Source of the DNA: Sphingomonas sp. PP-CE-3G-477
GTDB lineage: Bacteria; Pseudomonadota; Alphaproteobacteria; Sphingomonadales; Sphingomonadaceae
Direction: 5' to 3'
Length of the DNA stretch: 64,000 nucleotides
Assembly: GCF_003050745.1 (NCBI RefSeq)
Contig: NZ_QAOF01000003.1
Coordinates: 372,001 to 436,000 of the forward strand
The notes beneath the pieces were generated by a model. It made no database searches, was not told the DNA's origin, and saw only the letters and a program-made list of their open reading frames with translations. The translations under genes and the position numbers were made by a program. Of this stretch, positions 8,581 to 16,378 are shown in pieces (position 1 is the stretch's first letter; every line of letters begins with the position of its first letter).

Positions 8581-10024
8581 GTTCGCCATCATCGCCGTCC
8601 TCGCGCTAGCCGCCGGCATCCTCTTAGGCTGGCTCCTGGCCTCCCGCCGAGCCGCCACCCTGGCCAGCGAACTCGCCGTCGCCCAAACTAAGGTCGCCGA
8701 CGCCGACCTCATCCGCACCGCGCGCGATGCGGTCGAACGCGAACGCAACGCCGCGATGCAGGACCTCGCAACCCTCCGCGCGCAAAACGCCGAGCGCGCC
8801 ACCGATACCGATCGCCTTCGCCTCGACCTCGCAACGATCCGCGCCGACCGCGACGCCGCCCGCACCGAAATCGCCACGCTCAAGGCGCAAGGCGAAGCGT
8901 TCGAAGCCCGTCTGCTCGAACTCCGCGAGGCGAAGGACGTCATGGCCGCGCAGTTCGGCGACGTCGCCAACAAGCTGCTGAGCGACGCGCAGAAGACCTT
9001 CCTCGAACGCGCCGACGCCCGCTTCCGCCAGTCCGAGGAATCCGCCGGCTTGAACCTCAAGTCGATGCTCCAGCCGGTAAGCGACCGCCTGCAACGCTAC
9101 GAAGAGGGCGTCGCCAAGGTCGAGGCCGAACGCCGCGACGCGTTCGGCGACCTCAAGGGCCAGATCGAGCAGATGCGCCTCGGCCAGGAAAAGGTCTCCA
9201 CCGAAGCCGCCAAGCTCGTCAATTCCCTCCGCAACGCCCCCAAGTCGCGCGGCCGTTGGGGCGAGCAGCAGCTGAAGAACGTTCTCGAAACCTGCGGCCT
9301 CAGCGAACACACCGATTTCCAGACCGAGGTCTCGGTCGCGGTAGGCGATGACGGCGCTCGCCTCCGCCCCGACGCGATCATCCGCGTCCCCGGCGGCCGC
9401 GCGCTGGTGATCGACGCGAAGGTCTCGCTCAACGCGTACCAGGACGCATTCGGCGCGGTCGACGATGCCGAACGCCTGATCGGTCTCGCCGCCCACGCGG
9501 CGTCGATGCGCGCGCACGTCAACGGTCTCGGCAACAAGGCGTATTGGAGCCAGTTCGCCGATACGCCCGACTACGTCATCATGTTCGTGCCCGGCGAACA
9601 CTTCCTCTCCGCCGCGCTCGAACACGACCCGACGCTCTGGGACTTCGCCTTCGAAAAGCGCGTGCTGCTGGCTACCCCCACGAACCTGATCGCGATCGCC
9701 CGAACTGTCGCGGCGGTCTGGCGCCAGGAAAAACTCGCCAACGAAGCACGGAAGATCGGCGAACTCGGCAAGGAAATGCACGATCGCCTCGCCAAGGTCG
9801 CGGACGACCTGCGCAAGGTCGGCGTCGGTCTCAACAGCGCGGTGAAGAACTTCAACGGCTTCACCAACTCGTTCAACGGCCGCCTGATGGTAACCGGCCG
9901 CAAGTTCCGCGATCTGAACATCGAGACGGGCGCGCGGGATTTGGAGGACGTGTCCTCGGTTGACGCACTCGCGCTAGGCGAGGGGCCCGCGTTGATCGAG
10001 AAGCCAGAGAACGTCGAAAGCTGA
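8573..10024 (+). CDS. rmuC: DNA recombination protein RmuC
   Basis: The 483-aa protein has an N-terminal transmembrane anchor (residues 4-24), a long Ala/Glu/Arg-rich coiled coil (about 25-220) and the RmuC PD-(D/E)XK-like domain (about 225-430), with RGRWGEQQLKNVLE, RPDAIIRVPGGRALVIDAKV and YVIMFVPGEHFL. RmuC limits recombination at inverted repeats in E. coli, which is notable in a genome rich in palindromic repeats, though that link is only inference. The start overlaps a short leader ORF. A family-1 repeat follows the stop by 12 bp. Confidence 0.93.
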   Translation: MAEFAIIAVLALAAGILLGWLLASRRAATLASELAVAQTKVADADLIRTARDAVERERNAAMQDLATLRAQNAERATDTDRLRLDLATIRADRDAARTEIATLKAQGEAFEARLLELREAKDVMAAQFGDVANKLLSDAQKTFLERADARFRQSEESAGLNLKSMLQPVSDRLQRYEEGVAKVEAERRDAFGDLKGQIEQMRLGQEKVSTEAAKLVNSLRNAPKSRGRWGEQQLKNVLETCGLSEHTDFQTEVSVAVGDDGARLRPDAIIRVPGGRALVIDAKVSLNAYQDAFGAVDDAERLIGLAAHAASMRAHVNGLGNKAYWSQFADTPDYVIMFVPGEHFLSAALEHDPTLWDFAFEKRVLLATPTNLIAIARTVAAVWRQEKLANEARKIGELGKEMHDRLAKVADDLRKVGVGLNSAVKNFNGFTNSFNGRLMVTGRKFRDLNIETGARDLEDVSSVDALALGEGPALIEKPENVES

Positions 10025-10036
10025 CCTTCCACTACC

Positions 10037-10141
10037 ACCACCCCGGCGAAGGCCGGGGCCCAATTGGAGGACGCGAATGATGGACGCTGCGATCCGTTAT
10101 TCCAGCTTTTCCAATTGGGCCCCGGCCTCCGCCGGGGTGGT
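10037..10141. repeat. REP-type paired palindrome, family 1
   Basis: The arms accaccccggcgaaggccgg and ccggcctccgccggggtggt flank a 43-bp centre bounded by CCAATTGG on both sides. This is one of the best preserved family-1 copies. It lies directly after rmuC. Confidence 0.93.
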
Positions 10142-10256
10142 AAGGAAATAAAGCTCTTTGCACCGAAAACCGATCGGTACAAAATTCGTTCACCTCTCGG
10201 CAACCTTTTCCGACGCGGCGCATTAACCGGATAACACCCCCAAGAGTCACCCGGTC

Positions 10257-10334
10257 ATGAAACACCTAGTCCCCATCCTCTGCGCCCTCATCCCCTTCGC
10301 CGCAATGATCGGCGCCTGCGTAACCTGCCCCTAA
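10257..10334 (+). CDS. Tiny hydrophobic peptide ORF (uncertain)
   Basis: A 25-codon ORF encodes a basic start (MKH), a hydrophobic run (LVPILCALIPFAAMIGA) and a final CVTCP. It resembles a lipoprotein signal or a one-segment membrane peptide. It sits between the rmuC-side repeat and the rplI terminator, in a 397-bp gap otherwise without a gene. No clear ribosome-binding site precedes it, although caagagtcaccc is weakly purine-rich. I do not recognise a family; chance is possible. Confidence 0.3.
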   Translation: MKHLVPILCALIPFAAMIGACVTCP

Positions 10335-10358
10335 CCTCTACCGCAAAAGCACAAAAGA

Positions 10359-10392
10359 AAAGGCCCGCCCGGATCACTCCGGGCGGGCCTTT
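10359..10392 (-). terminator. Intrinsic terminator of the rpsF-rpsR-rplI operon
   Basis: A perfect 14-bp stem (10359-10372 with 10379-10392) and 6-nt loop sit 30 bp after the rplI stop. On the minus strand the stem is followed by the T-rich tract ttcttttgtgctttt. Confidence 0.9.
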
Positions 10393-10421
10393 CTGTATCG
10401 GCTAGAAGGGAAGCGAAGGGA

Positions 10422-11018
10422 TCAACCCTGCGCCTCTTCCTCCTGGTCGCGCGGTGCTTCGGCGGTCGCGCCAGGCTCTGCGTTCGGATCGTAATCCTCG
10501 ACGAAGCCAGCCTCGTCGCGCTCGAACATCGACGACATCACGTCGACGCCCGAAGCCTGCATCTCGGCCTCTTCAGGCGAGCGGGCGACGTTGACCTTGA
10601 CGGCCACCGACACCTCGGGGTGCAGCGATACCTTGACGGTATACACACCGATCGCTTTGATCGGCTTGTCGAGCACGATCGCCGACTTGCCGACCTTGTG
10701 ACCATCGGCCACCAGCGCATCGACCAGATCGCGAACCGCGACCGAACCGTAGAGCTGACCGGTGTTCGACGCCTGACGGATCAGGGTCACGGTCGCGTCG
10801 TTGAAGGTCTTCGCTTCGGTCTCTGCATCGCTGCGACGCGACGCGTTGTCCGATTCGATCTTCGCACGGTTCGACTCGAACACCTTGCGGTTGGCTTCGT
10901 TCGAACGAAGCGCCTTCTTGTTGGGAAGCAGGAAGTTACGCGCGTAACCGTCCTTGACCTTCACCACGTCGCCGATAGCACCAAGCTTTTCGACGCGCTC
11001 AAGCAGAATGACGTCCAT
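10422..11018 (-). CDS. rplI: 50S ribosomal protein L9
   Basis: The 198-aa protein begins MDVILLERVEKLGAIGDVV, and GYARNFLLPNKKA is the L9 signature. The N-domain, connecting helix (about 40-80) and C-domain (about 85-150) are in order. A C-terminal acidic tail of about 45 residues (ending RDQEEEAQG) goes beyond the roughly 150 aa of E. coli L9; such extensions are common in sphingomonads. It is the last gene of the rpsF-rpsR-rplI operon. Confidence 0.97.
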   Translation of the reverse strand: MDVILLERVEKLGAIGDVVKVKDGYARNFLLPNKKALRSNEANRKVFESNRAKIESDNASRRSDAETEAKTFNDATVTLIRQASNTGQLYGSVAVRDLVDALVADGHKVGKSAIVLDKPIKAIGVYTVKVSLHPEVSVAVKVNVARSPEEAEMQASGVDVMSSMFERDEAGFVEDYDPNAEPGATAEAPRDQEEEAQG

Positions 11019-11029
11019 GTGGGCGCTCC

Positions 11030-11254
11030 TTACTTAACGATGTAGGGCAGCAAGCCCAGATGACGCGCACGCTTGATGGCTTGAGCCAGTTCGCGCTGCT
11101 TCTTTGCGGCCACCGAAGTGATACGCGACGGGACGATCTTGCCACGCTCGGACACGAAGCCCTGCAGCAACCGGACGTCCTTATAGTCGATCCGGGGAGC
11201 GTCTTTGGCGGAGAACGGGCAGCTCTTGCGGCGGCGGAAGAATGGACGTGCCAT
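11030..11254 (-). CDS. rpsR: 30S ribosomal protein S18
   Basis: The 74-aa protein has normal length and the motifs [20 protein letters not shown] and [10 protein letters not shown]. It begins [15 protein letters not shown], with the basic N-terminus expected of S18. It binds S6 on the platform of the 30S subunit and lies directly between rpsF (2 bp away) and rplI (11 bp away). Confidence 0.97.
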   Translation of the reverse strand: MARPFFRRRKSCPFSAKDAPRIDYKDVRLLQGFVSERGKIVPSRITSVAAKKQRELAQAIKRARHLGLLPYIVK

Positions 11255-11256
11255 GT

Positions 11257-11691
11257 TTATTCAGCTCCCTCTTCGCGGTCACGACGGGGACCACGGTCCG
11301 GACGATCGCCACGATCGGGGCGGCCCTCACGGCCACCTTCACGGTCGCCACGACGCTCGCGGTCACGATCCTGCTTGCGCATCATCACGGTCGGGCCCTC
11401 TTCGAGGGTGTCGACCTTGACCGTCATGTAACGGATGATGTCTTCGTTGATCTGGGTCTGGCGCTCCAGCTCTGCGATCACGCTGCCCGGGGCATCGATC
11501 TCGAGCATGACATAGTGCGCCTTGCGGTTCTTGGCGATCTTGTACGCCAGCGAACGCAGGCCCCAGTTCTCGGTCTTTACGACCCGACCTTCGTTGTCGT
11601 TCACGATCTTGGTGGCGATTTCCGCCAGTGCGTCCACCTGCGCTTGTGCCAGATCCTGGCGCGCAAGGAACACGTGCTCGTAAAGAGCCAT
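11257..11691 (-). CDS. rpsF: 30S ribosomal protein S6
   Basis: Start taken at [14 protein letters not shown] (11691), the normal S6 N-terminus. The upstream in-frame extension lies in the leader. The S6 core occupies residues 1-100. It is followed by a low-complexity Arg/Asp/Gly tail (residues about 108-144) made of degenerate RDR, GDR and DRG repeats, longer than the E. coli tail. It is the first gene of the ribosomal operon; the hairpin at 11771-11798 lies in its upstream region. Confidence 0.96.
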   Translation of the reverse strand: MALYEHVFLARQDLAQAQVDALAEIATKIVNDNEGRVVKTENWGLRSLAYKIAKNRKAHYVMLEIDAPGSVIAELERQTQINEDIIRYMTVKVDTLEEGPTVMMRKQDRDRERRGDREGGREGRPDRGDRPDRGPRRDREEGAE

Positions 11692-11770
11692 GTCTTGTCC
11701 TTCGTCTTGGCCGATCGCTGATACACGCCCCATGCGTGCACCCCTCCGGCTGTCGTCTAGAATGCAAACA

Positions 11771-11798
11771 GGGGCGAGAGACGCGAATCTCTCACCCC
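11771..11798 (-). terminator. Hairpin between the RcnB-like gene and rpsF
   Basis: An 11-bp stem with one mismatch (11771-11781 with 11788-11798) lies 50 bp after the RcnB-like stop and 80 bp before rpsF. On the minus strand it is followed by tgtttgc, a weak T-tract. It is read as a terminator of the RcnB-like gene. An S6:S18-type leader structure for rpsF is an alternative. Confidence 0.5.
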
Positions 11799-11848
11799 GG
11801 TTGCAGAGGGCCTTACCCGTTTATCGGGGAAAGGCAAGGTGTTCAGGT

Positions 11849-12208
11849 TTACCGGAACGCGCCGCCACGAACCTGGACCACGTTGCCGCGACCGTTGATC
11901 AGCAGTGCGTCGTTGCCCGAGCGGACCCACTGGCTGCCACGCGGCGGGGCGGCGAGGCGATAGTTGCGATACGTCGTGATCACCCGGTAGTTCTGAGCCT
12001 GGCGACGATCGAAGCGCTGGCCGGCCCGCCAGTTGCGATACTGCGGCGTGCGGACGACGGTGCGCTTGGTGACGACGGTGCGGCCGTTGTTATCGTTGTG
12101 GCGCACGGTGGTGACTTCGCGACGCTGCTGCGCTTCAGCAGGCGCTGCGGCGAGCAGCGGGCTGGCGACGAGGGTGGCGGCAAGCGCGCTGAGGATGAAC
12201 GTCTTCAT
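11849..12208 (-). CDS. RcnB-family periplasmic protein
   Basis: The 119-aa precursor starts at MKTFILSALAATLVASPLLA, a clear signal peptide with cleavage after AEA. The mature part is basic and polar and ends with PPRGSQWVRSGNDALLINGRG, which matches the RcnB signature (P-P-x-G-x-x-W-V-x-x-G-N-D-x-L-L). RcnB in E. coli is a periplasmic protein affecting nickel and cobalt efflux. In sphingomonads the family is multi-copy and mostly uncharacterised, so metal handling is not claimed. It is divergent from fabD. Confidence 0.8.
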   Translation of the reverse strand: MKTFILSALAATLVASPLLAAAPAEAQQRREVTTVRHNDNNGRTVVTKRTVVRTPQYRNWRAGQRFDRRQAQNYRVITTYRNYRLAAPPRGSQWVRSGNDALLINGRGNVVQVRGGAFR

Positions 12209-12269
12209 GATAATCTCCCGTTTGAAACACGGCGCCGTTGCTGCGGCGTCCTCCATAATCTGGGAGCCG

Positions 12270-12321
12270 ATTGTCGCAGGCGATTGTCGCAAGGTCGGCG
12301 AAATGGTCGCATATTGTCGCA
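12270..12321. promoter_or_regulatory. Cluster of four ATTGTCGCA-type direct repeats
   Basis: Copies of attgtcgca occur at 12270-12278, 12283-12291 and 12313-12321, with a one-mismatch copy (atggtcgca) at 12303-12311. All have the same orientation. They lie in the gap between the divergent RcnB-like gene and fabD, 90-140 bp from fabD. The arrangement looks like a multi-site operator; the regulator is unknown. Confidence 0.55.
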
Positions 12322-12408
12322 AGGCCGCGTGGTTCGTTCAGGTTGCAACTCGACGCGCACCTTTATAGGCCCCGCGCTGAAACGAAGACCCAACACAGAG
12401 GATAGGCC

Positions 12409-13368
12409 ATGCGCGCGTTCATCTTCCCCGGCCAGGGGAGCCAGTCTGTCGGCATGGGCAAGGCGCTCGCCGACGCCAGTGCCACCGCCCGCGAGGTCTT
12501 CGCCGAAGTCGACGAGGCGCTCGGCCAGCACCTGTTCCGCCTGATGAGCGAAGGGCCCGCGGACGACCTGCTCCTCACCGAGAACGCGCAGCCCGCGATC
12601 ATGGCGAACGCGATCGCCACCCTGCGCGTCGCCGAGAAGGAAGGCGGCATCCGCCTCGCCGACAAGGCGGATTACGTCGCCGGCCACAGCCTCGGCGAAT
12701 ACACCGCCTTGTGCGCCGCCGGAGCGCTCGACCTGTCGACCACCGCCCGCCTCCTGAAACTCCGCGGCCGCGCGATGCAGGCGGCAGTACCGGTAGGCGA
12801 GGGCGCGATGGCCGCGCTGCTCGGCACGGACCTCAAAAAGGCGCAGCTGATCGCCGGCGCCGCGGTCGACGCGATCCTCGCGGAGGGTGGTCCCGAACTG
12901 ATCTGCACCGTCGCCAACGACAATGACCCCTCGCAGGTCGTCATCTCCGGCCACCGCCTCGCCATCGAAAAGGCGATCACGCTAGCCAAGGACCTAGGCG
13001 CCAAGCGCGCGGTATTGTTGCCCGTCTCCGCTCCCTTCCACTGCCCCCTGATGCAGCCCGCCGCCGAAGCCATGGAAGCCGCGCTCCTCGACGCTGACCT
13101 TCGCGCGCCTTTGGTCCCGGTTTTCGCCAACGTAGACGCAACCGCCGTCGCCGACCCCGGCGCGATCCGTCACCTTCTGGTCCAGCAGGTCACCGGCATG
13201 GTCCGCTGGCGCGAATCGGTGTTGGCGATGCATGCGGCGGGGGTCGACCACTTCGTCGAATTCGGCGGCAAGGTGCTCAGCCCGATGGTCAAGCGCATTA
13301 CCCCCGACGTCGAAACGACGAGCGTCATCACGATGGACGACATCGAGGAACTCGTGAAGAAGATGTAA
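12409..13368 (+). CDS. fabD: Malonyl-CoA:ACP transacylase
   Basis: The 319-aa enzyme loads malonate onto ACP for fatty-acid elongation. GQGSQ (8-12), GHSLGEY with nucleophile S94 and the catalytic His in SAPFHCPLM (about residue 204) are all present. It begins the cluster fabD, GxxExxY gene, fabG, acpP, fabF, mltG. The gap to fabG, usually a few bases, is opened to 465 bp by the GxxExxY insertion. Confidence 0.96.
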   Translation: MRAFIFPGQGSQSVGMGKALADASATAREVFAEVDEALGQHLFRLMSEGPADDLLLTENAQPAIMANAIATLRVAEKEGGIRLADKADYVAGHSLGEYTALCAAGALDLSTTARLLKLRGRAMQAAVPVGEGAMAALLGTDLKKAQLIAGAAVDAILAEGGPELICTVANDNDPSQVVISGHRLAIEKAITLAKDLGAKRAVLLPVSAPFHCPLMQPAAEAMEAALLDADLRAPLVPVFANVDATAVADPGAIRHLLVQQVTGMVRWRESVLAMHAAGVDHFVEFGGKVLSPMVKRITPDVETTSVITMDDIEELVKKM

Positions 13369-13810
13369 TCACGCGGAGACGCGGAGCCGCGGAGAGAAGA
13401 TTTGAGAGAAATCGATCAGATCAGTGGCGATGTGCTCGATCTCTCACTTCGCATTCACCGCGAGCTGGGTCCGGGGCTTCTCGAAAGCGTCTACGAGATG
13501 GTCTTGGCGGGTAAGCTTGCCGGTCTGGGTTACCACGTGGCGCGGCAGCGACCGGTAGACATCGAGTTTGACGGCATGCGCTTCGAAGCGGCCTTCAGAA
13601 TCGATCTACTCGTCGACGAACGCCTTCTGGTCGAAATCAAATCGGTAGAGCAACTGAACGCCGCGCACCGCAAACAACTGCTGACCTACCTACGCCTAAC
13701 CCACCAGCCCGTAGGGCTGCTGATCAACTTCGGTGGCGCAACGCTGAAAGAGGGAGTGCGACGGATCGTAAACGACCATCGCCCCTCCGCGGCTCCGCGT
13801 CTCCGCGTGA
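13369..13810. mobile_element. Inverted-repeat-framed GxxExxY cassette
   Basis: Perfect 26-bp inverted repeats at 13369-13394 and 13785-13810 enclose nearly all of the GxxExxY gene, which ends 20 bp outside the right repeat. Each repeat is built from the short unit CGCGGAG repeated with GAC or CCG spacers. The left repeat touches the fabD stop codon and the right repeat encodes part of the protein's C-terminus. No target-site duplication is obvious and there is no transposase, so the mobile nature is inferred from the symmetry and the interruption of the fab cluster. Confidence 0.6.
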
Positions 13811-13830
13811 ACAATCTTCTTGGAGACTGA
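13402..13830 (+). CDS. GxxExxY protein
   Basis: The 142-aa protein carries the family motif G-L-L-E-S-V-Y (GPGLLESVYEMVLAGKL, residues 23-39). A PD-(D/E)XK-like core follows: FRIDLLVDERLLVEIKSVE supplies D, E and K, and then RKQLLTYLRL and VGLLINFG. The core resembles a small nuclease fold, but no activity has been shown that I know of. The start is TTG at 13402; no better start is visible. The C-terminal residues RPSAAPRLRV are encoded by the right inverted repeat. The gene is an intruder between fabD and fabG, and its stop lies 3 bp before the fabG ATG. Confidence 0.85.
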   Translation: MREIDQISGDVLDLSLRIHRELGPGLLESVYEMVLAGKLAGLGYHVARQRPVDIEFDGMRFEAAFRIDLLVDERLLVEIKSVEQLNAAHRKQLLTYLRLTHQPVGLLINFGGATLKEGVRRIVNDHRPSAAPRLRVNNLLGD

Positions 13831-13833
13831 CCA

Positions 13834-14571
13834 ATGTTCGACCTCACAGGCATGACCGCCCTCGTCACCGGAGCATCCGGCGGGATCGGGTCCGAGATCG
13901 CCAAGGCCCTAGCCGCCCAAGGCGCCCGCCTGGCCGTATCCGGCTCCAACGCCGACAAGCTCGAAGCCTTCCGTGCCACCCTCGGCGGCGACCACGTCGC
14001 GCTTCCCTGCAACCTCTCCGACGCCGCTGCCGTCGACGCGCTCGTCCCTCAGGCGGTGGAGAAGCTCGGCAAGCTAGACATCCTCGTCAACAACGCCGGC
14101 GTCACCCGCGACAATCTCGCGATGCGGATGAAGGACGATGAGTGGGACAGCGTTATCCGCGTCAATCTCGAAGCCGCGTTCCGCCTCATGCGCGCCGCCG
14201 CCAAGCCGATGATGAAGGCACGCTTCGGCCGGATGATCTCGGTCACCTCGATCGTCGGCGTCACCGGCAACCCCGGCCAGGCGAACTACGCCGCATCGAA
14301 GGCCGGCCTGATCGGCATGTCGAAATCGATGGCGCAGGAACTCGCCAGCCGCGGCATCACCGTCAATTGCGTCGCGCCCGGTTTCATCACCTCGCCGATG
14401 ACCGACGCGCTGCCCGACGCGCAGAAGACTGCGCTCACCGCGAAGATTCCCGCCGGCCGTCTCGGCGAGGGCGCAGACATCGGCGCGGCGATCGTGTACC
14501 TTGCTAGCCGTGAAGCCGGGTACGTCACGGGACAAACCGTGCACGTGAACGGCGGGATGGCGATGATCTGA
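13834..14571 (+). CDS. fabG: 3-oxoacyl-ACP reductase
   Basis: The 245-aa short-chain dehydrogenase reduces 3-ketoacyl-ACP with NADPH. The Rossmann motif [12 protein letters not shown] (12-23), NNAGVTRDN (86-94) and the catalytic residues S139, Y152 and K156 (YAASKAG) are present. Length and sequence fit FabG rather than a catabolic SDR, as does its place before acpP and fabF. It starts 3 bp after the GxxExxY stop, so its expression may depend on read-through of that insertion. Confidence 0.95.
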   Translation: MFDLTGMTALVTGASGGIGSEIAKALAAQGARLAVSGSNADKLEAFRATLGGDHVALPCNLSDAAAVDALVPQAVEKLGKLDILVNNAGVTRDNLAMRMKDDEWDSVIRVNLEAAFRLMRAAAKPMMKARFGRMISVTSIVGVTGNPGQANYAASKAGLIGMSKSMAQELASRGITVNCVAPGFITSPMTDALPDAQKTALTAKIPAGRLGEGADIGAAIVYLASREAGYVTGQTVHVNGGMAMI

Positions 14572-14648
14572 ACTTGCGCGCTGAACTACCGCGTTCTAGG
14601 TGCGTTCAGGAAATACCTAAAACCCCCAGATTTGAAGAGGGAACTACC

Positions 14649-14885
14649 ATGAGCGAGACCGCTGACCGCGTGAAGAAAATCGTCGTCGAGCATCTCGGCG
14701 TCGAAGCCGACAAGGTGACCGAGGACGCGAGCTTCATCGACGACCTGGGCGCAGACAGCCTCGACATCGTCGAACTCGTCATGGCGTTCGAGGAAGAGTT
14801 CGGTGTCGAGATCCCCGATGATGCCGCCGAGAAGATTGCGACCGTCAAGGACGCCATCACCTACATCGACGAGCACAAGGCCTGA
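14649..14885 (+). CDS. acpP: Acyl carrier protein
   Basis: The 78-aa acidic protein begins [20 protein letters not shown]. The phosphopantetheine-bearing serine is S37 in [10 protein letters not shown]. The start at 14649 is preceded by gaagagggaa. The 77-bp gap before it and the terminator after it suggest its own strong transcript in addition to the cluster read-through, which is usual for acpP. Confidence 0.97.
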   Translation: MSETADRVKKIVVEHLGVEADKVTEDASFIDDLGADSLDIVELVMAFEEEFGVEIPDDAAEKIATVKDAITYIDEHKA

Positions 14886-14937
14886 TCAGGGTCTAGGGTT
14901 CAAAACTTTGGACCTGCCCTGAAGGGTGTGATTTGAG

Positions 14938-14983
14938 CGGCTCCCCGTCCTTGGGCAAAGAGGGCGGGGAGCCGTTTCGTTTT
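14938..14983 (+). terminator. Intrinsic terminator between acpP and fabF
   Basis: A perfect 10-bp GC-rich stem (cggctccccg at 14938-14947 with cggggagccg at 14965-14974) is followed by tttcgtttt. It would separate the abundant acpP message from fabF. Confidence 0.85.
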
Positions 14984-15006
14984 GAGAGCAGACGGAGTTT
15001 GAAGCC

Positions 15007-16269
15007 ATGCGGCGTGTCGTCGTAACCGGGCTAGGCCTGGTCACCCCCTTGGGGGCGGATGTTGAAACGGCCTGGGCGAATATCCTCGCCGGCAAGTCGG
15101 GCGCGGGCCCGATCACGCGCTTCGACGCGTCGGATCAGGCGTGCCGCATCGCCTGCGAGGTTAAGCCGGCCGACCACGAATATGGCTTCGACCCCGGCAA
15201 GCGAGTCGACCACAAGGTCCAGCGCCAGGTCGATCCGTTCATCATCTACGGCATCGACGCCGCGGGCCAGGCTCTGGAAGACGCCGGTCTGCTCGACATG
15301 ACGCTCGAGGAAAGCTGGCGCGCCGGCGTCTCGATCGGTTCGGGTATCGGTGGCCTGCCGGGTATCGAGAGCGAGGCGATCGTGCTCCATACCAAGGGCC
15401 CGCGTCGCGTTTCGCCACACTTCGTCCACGGCCGCCTGATCAATCTGATCTCGGGCCAGGTCTCGATCAAATACGGTCTGCGCGGTCCGAATCATGCGGT
15501 CGTTACCGCCTGCTCGACCGGCGCGCACGCGATCGGCGACGCCGCGCGGATGATCGCGATGGACGACGCCGACGTGATGCTCGCGGGCGGCGCGGAGGGC
15601 ACGGTCTGCCCGCTCGGCATCGCCGGGTTCGCACAGGCCCGCGCGCTGTCGACCAACTTCAACGATTCGCCCGAAAAGGCCTCGCGCCCTTACGACAAGG
15701 ACCGCGACGGCTTCGTCATGGGCGAGGGCGCCGGCGTGCTGGTGCTCGAGGAGTACGAACATGCTAAGGCGCGCGGCGCGAAGATGTATGCCGAAGTGAT
15801 CGGCTACGGTCTGTCGGGCGACGCGTACCACGTGACCGCGCCGCATCCGGAAGGCGATGGCGCGTTCCGCTCGATGCAGATGGCGATCAAGAAGTCGGGC
15901 CTTAAGCTCGAGGACATCGATTACATCAACGCGCACGGCACCTCGACGCCGCTCGGCGACGAACTCGAACTCGGCGCGGTCCGTCGCCTGTTCGGCGATG
16001 CGATCTCGGGTCTGTCGATGTCCTCGACCAAGTCGGCGATCGGCCATCTGCTCGGCGGCGCCGGCGCGGTCGAGAGCATCTTCTGCATCCTCGCGCTGCG
16101 CGACCAGATCGTCCCGCCGACGCTGAACCTCGACAATCCGAGCGACAGCTGCGTGGGGGTCGATCTCGTCCCACACGTGGCCAAGAAGCGTGAAGTCCGC
16201 GCGGTGCTAAACAATTCGTTCGGCTTCGGCGGCACGAATGCCTCCTTGGTGATGACCAAGGTTCGTTAA
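15007..16269 (+). CDS. fabF: 3-oxoacyl-ACP synthase II
   Basis: The 420-aa condensing enzyme extends acyl-ACP with malonyl-ACP. The nucleophile is C169 (VVTACSTGAHAIGDA). The two active-site histidines lie in NAHGTSTPLGD (about 309) and SAIGHLLGGAGA (about 346). The gene begins 24 bp after the acpP terminator, so it may have its own promoter near the terminator or rely on read-through. mltG follows beyond a palindromic repeat. Confidence 0.96.
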   Translation: MRRVVVTGLGLVTPLGADVETAWANILAGKSGAGPITRFDASDQACRIACEVKPADHEYGFDPGKRVDHKVQRQVDPFIIYGIDAAGQALEDAGLLDMTLEESWRAGVSIGSGIGGLPGIESEAIVLHTKGPRRVSPHFVHGRLINLISGQVSIKYGLRGPNHAVVTACSTGAHAIGDAARMIAMDDADVMLAGGAEGTVCPLGIAGFAQARALSTNFNDSPEKASRPYDKDRDGFVMGEGAGVLVLEEYEHAKARGAKMYAEVIGYGLSGDAYHVTAPHPEGDGAFRSMQMAIKKSGLKLEDIDYINAHGTSTPLGDELELGAVRRLFGDAISGLSMSSTKSAIGHLLGGAGAVESIFCILALRDQIVPPTLNLDNPSDSCVGVDLVPHVAKKREVRAVLNNSFGFGGTNASLVMTKVR

Positions 16270-16275
16270 GAAGGT

Positions 16276-16370
16276 TTGTTTCCCCGCGAAGGGTCACCCA
16301 TCAAAGCAATACTTTGATGGGGCCCAAGGCGGGGGCCCAGACTGGGCTCCCGCCTTCGCGGGAGAACAAG
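16276..16370. repeat. Family-2 palindrome interrupted by a small hairpin insert
   Basis: The arms tccccgcgaagg and ggcgggggcccag with the right arm cgccttcgcgggagaacaag form the usual family-2 element. The left arm is split by a 33-bp segment (16293-16325), which contains a perfect 10-bp inverted repeat (cccatcaaag / ctttgatggg) and is bordered by AAGG on both sides. This looks like insertion of one small element into another. Confidence 0.75.
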
Positions 16371-16378
16371 AGGTAGTG

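Noticed and set aside
14574..14648. N-terminal extension of acpP from an earlier start
   Set aside because: It would add 25 residues not found in ACPs. The ATG at 14649 has a good ribosome-binding site and gives the normal 78 aa.
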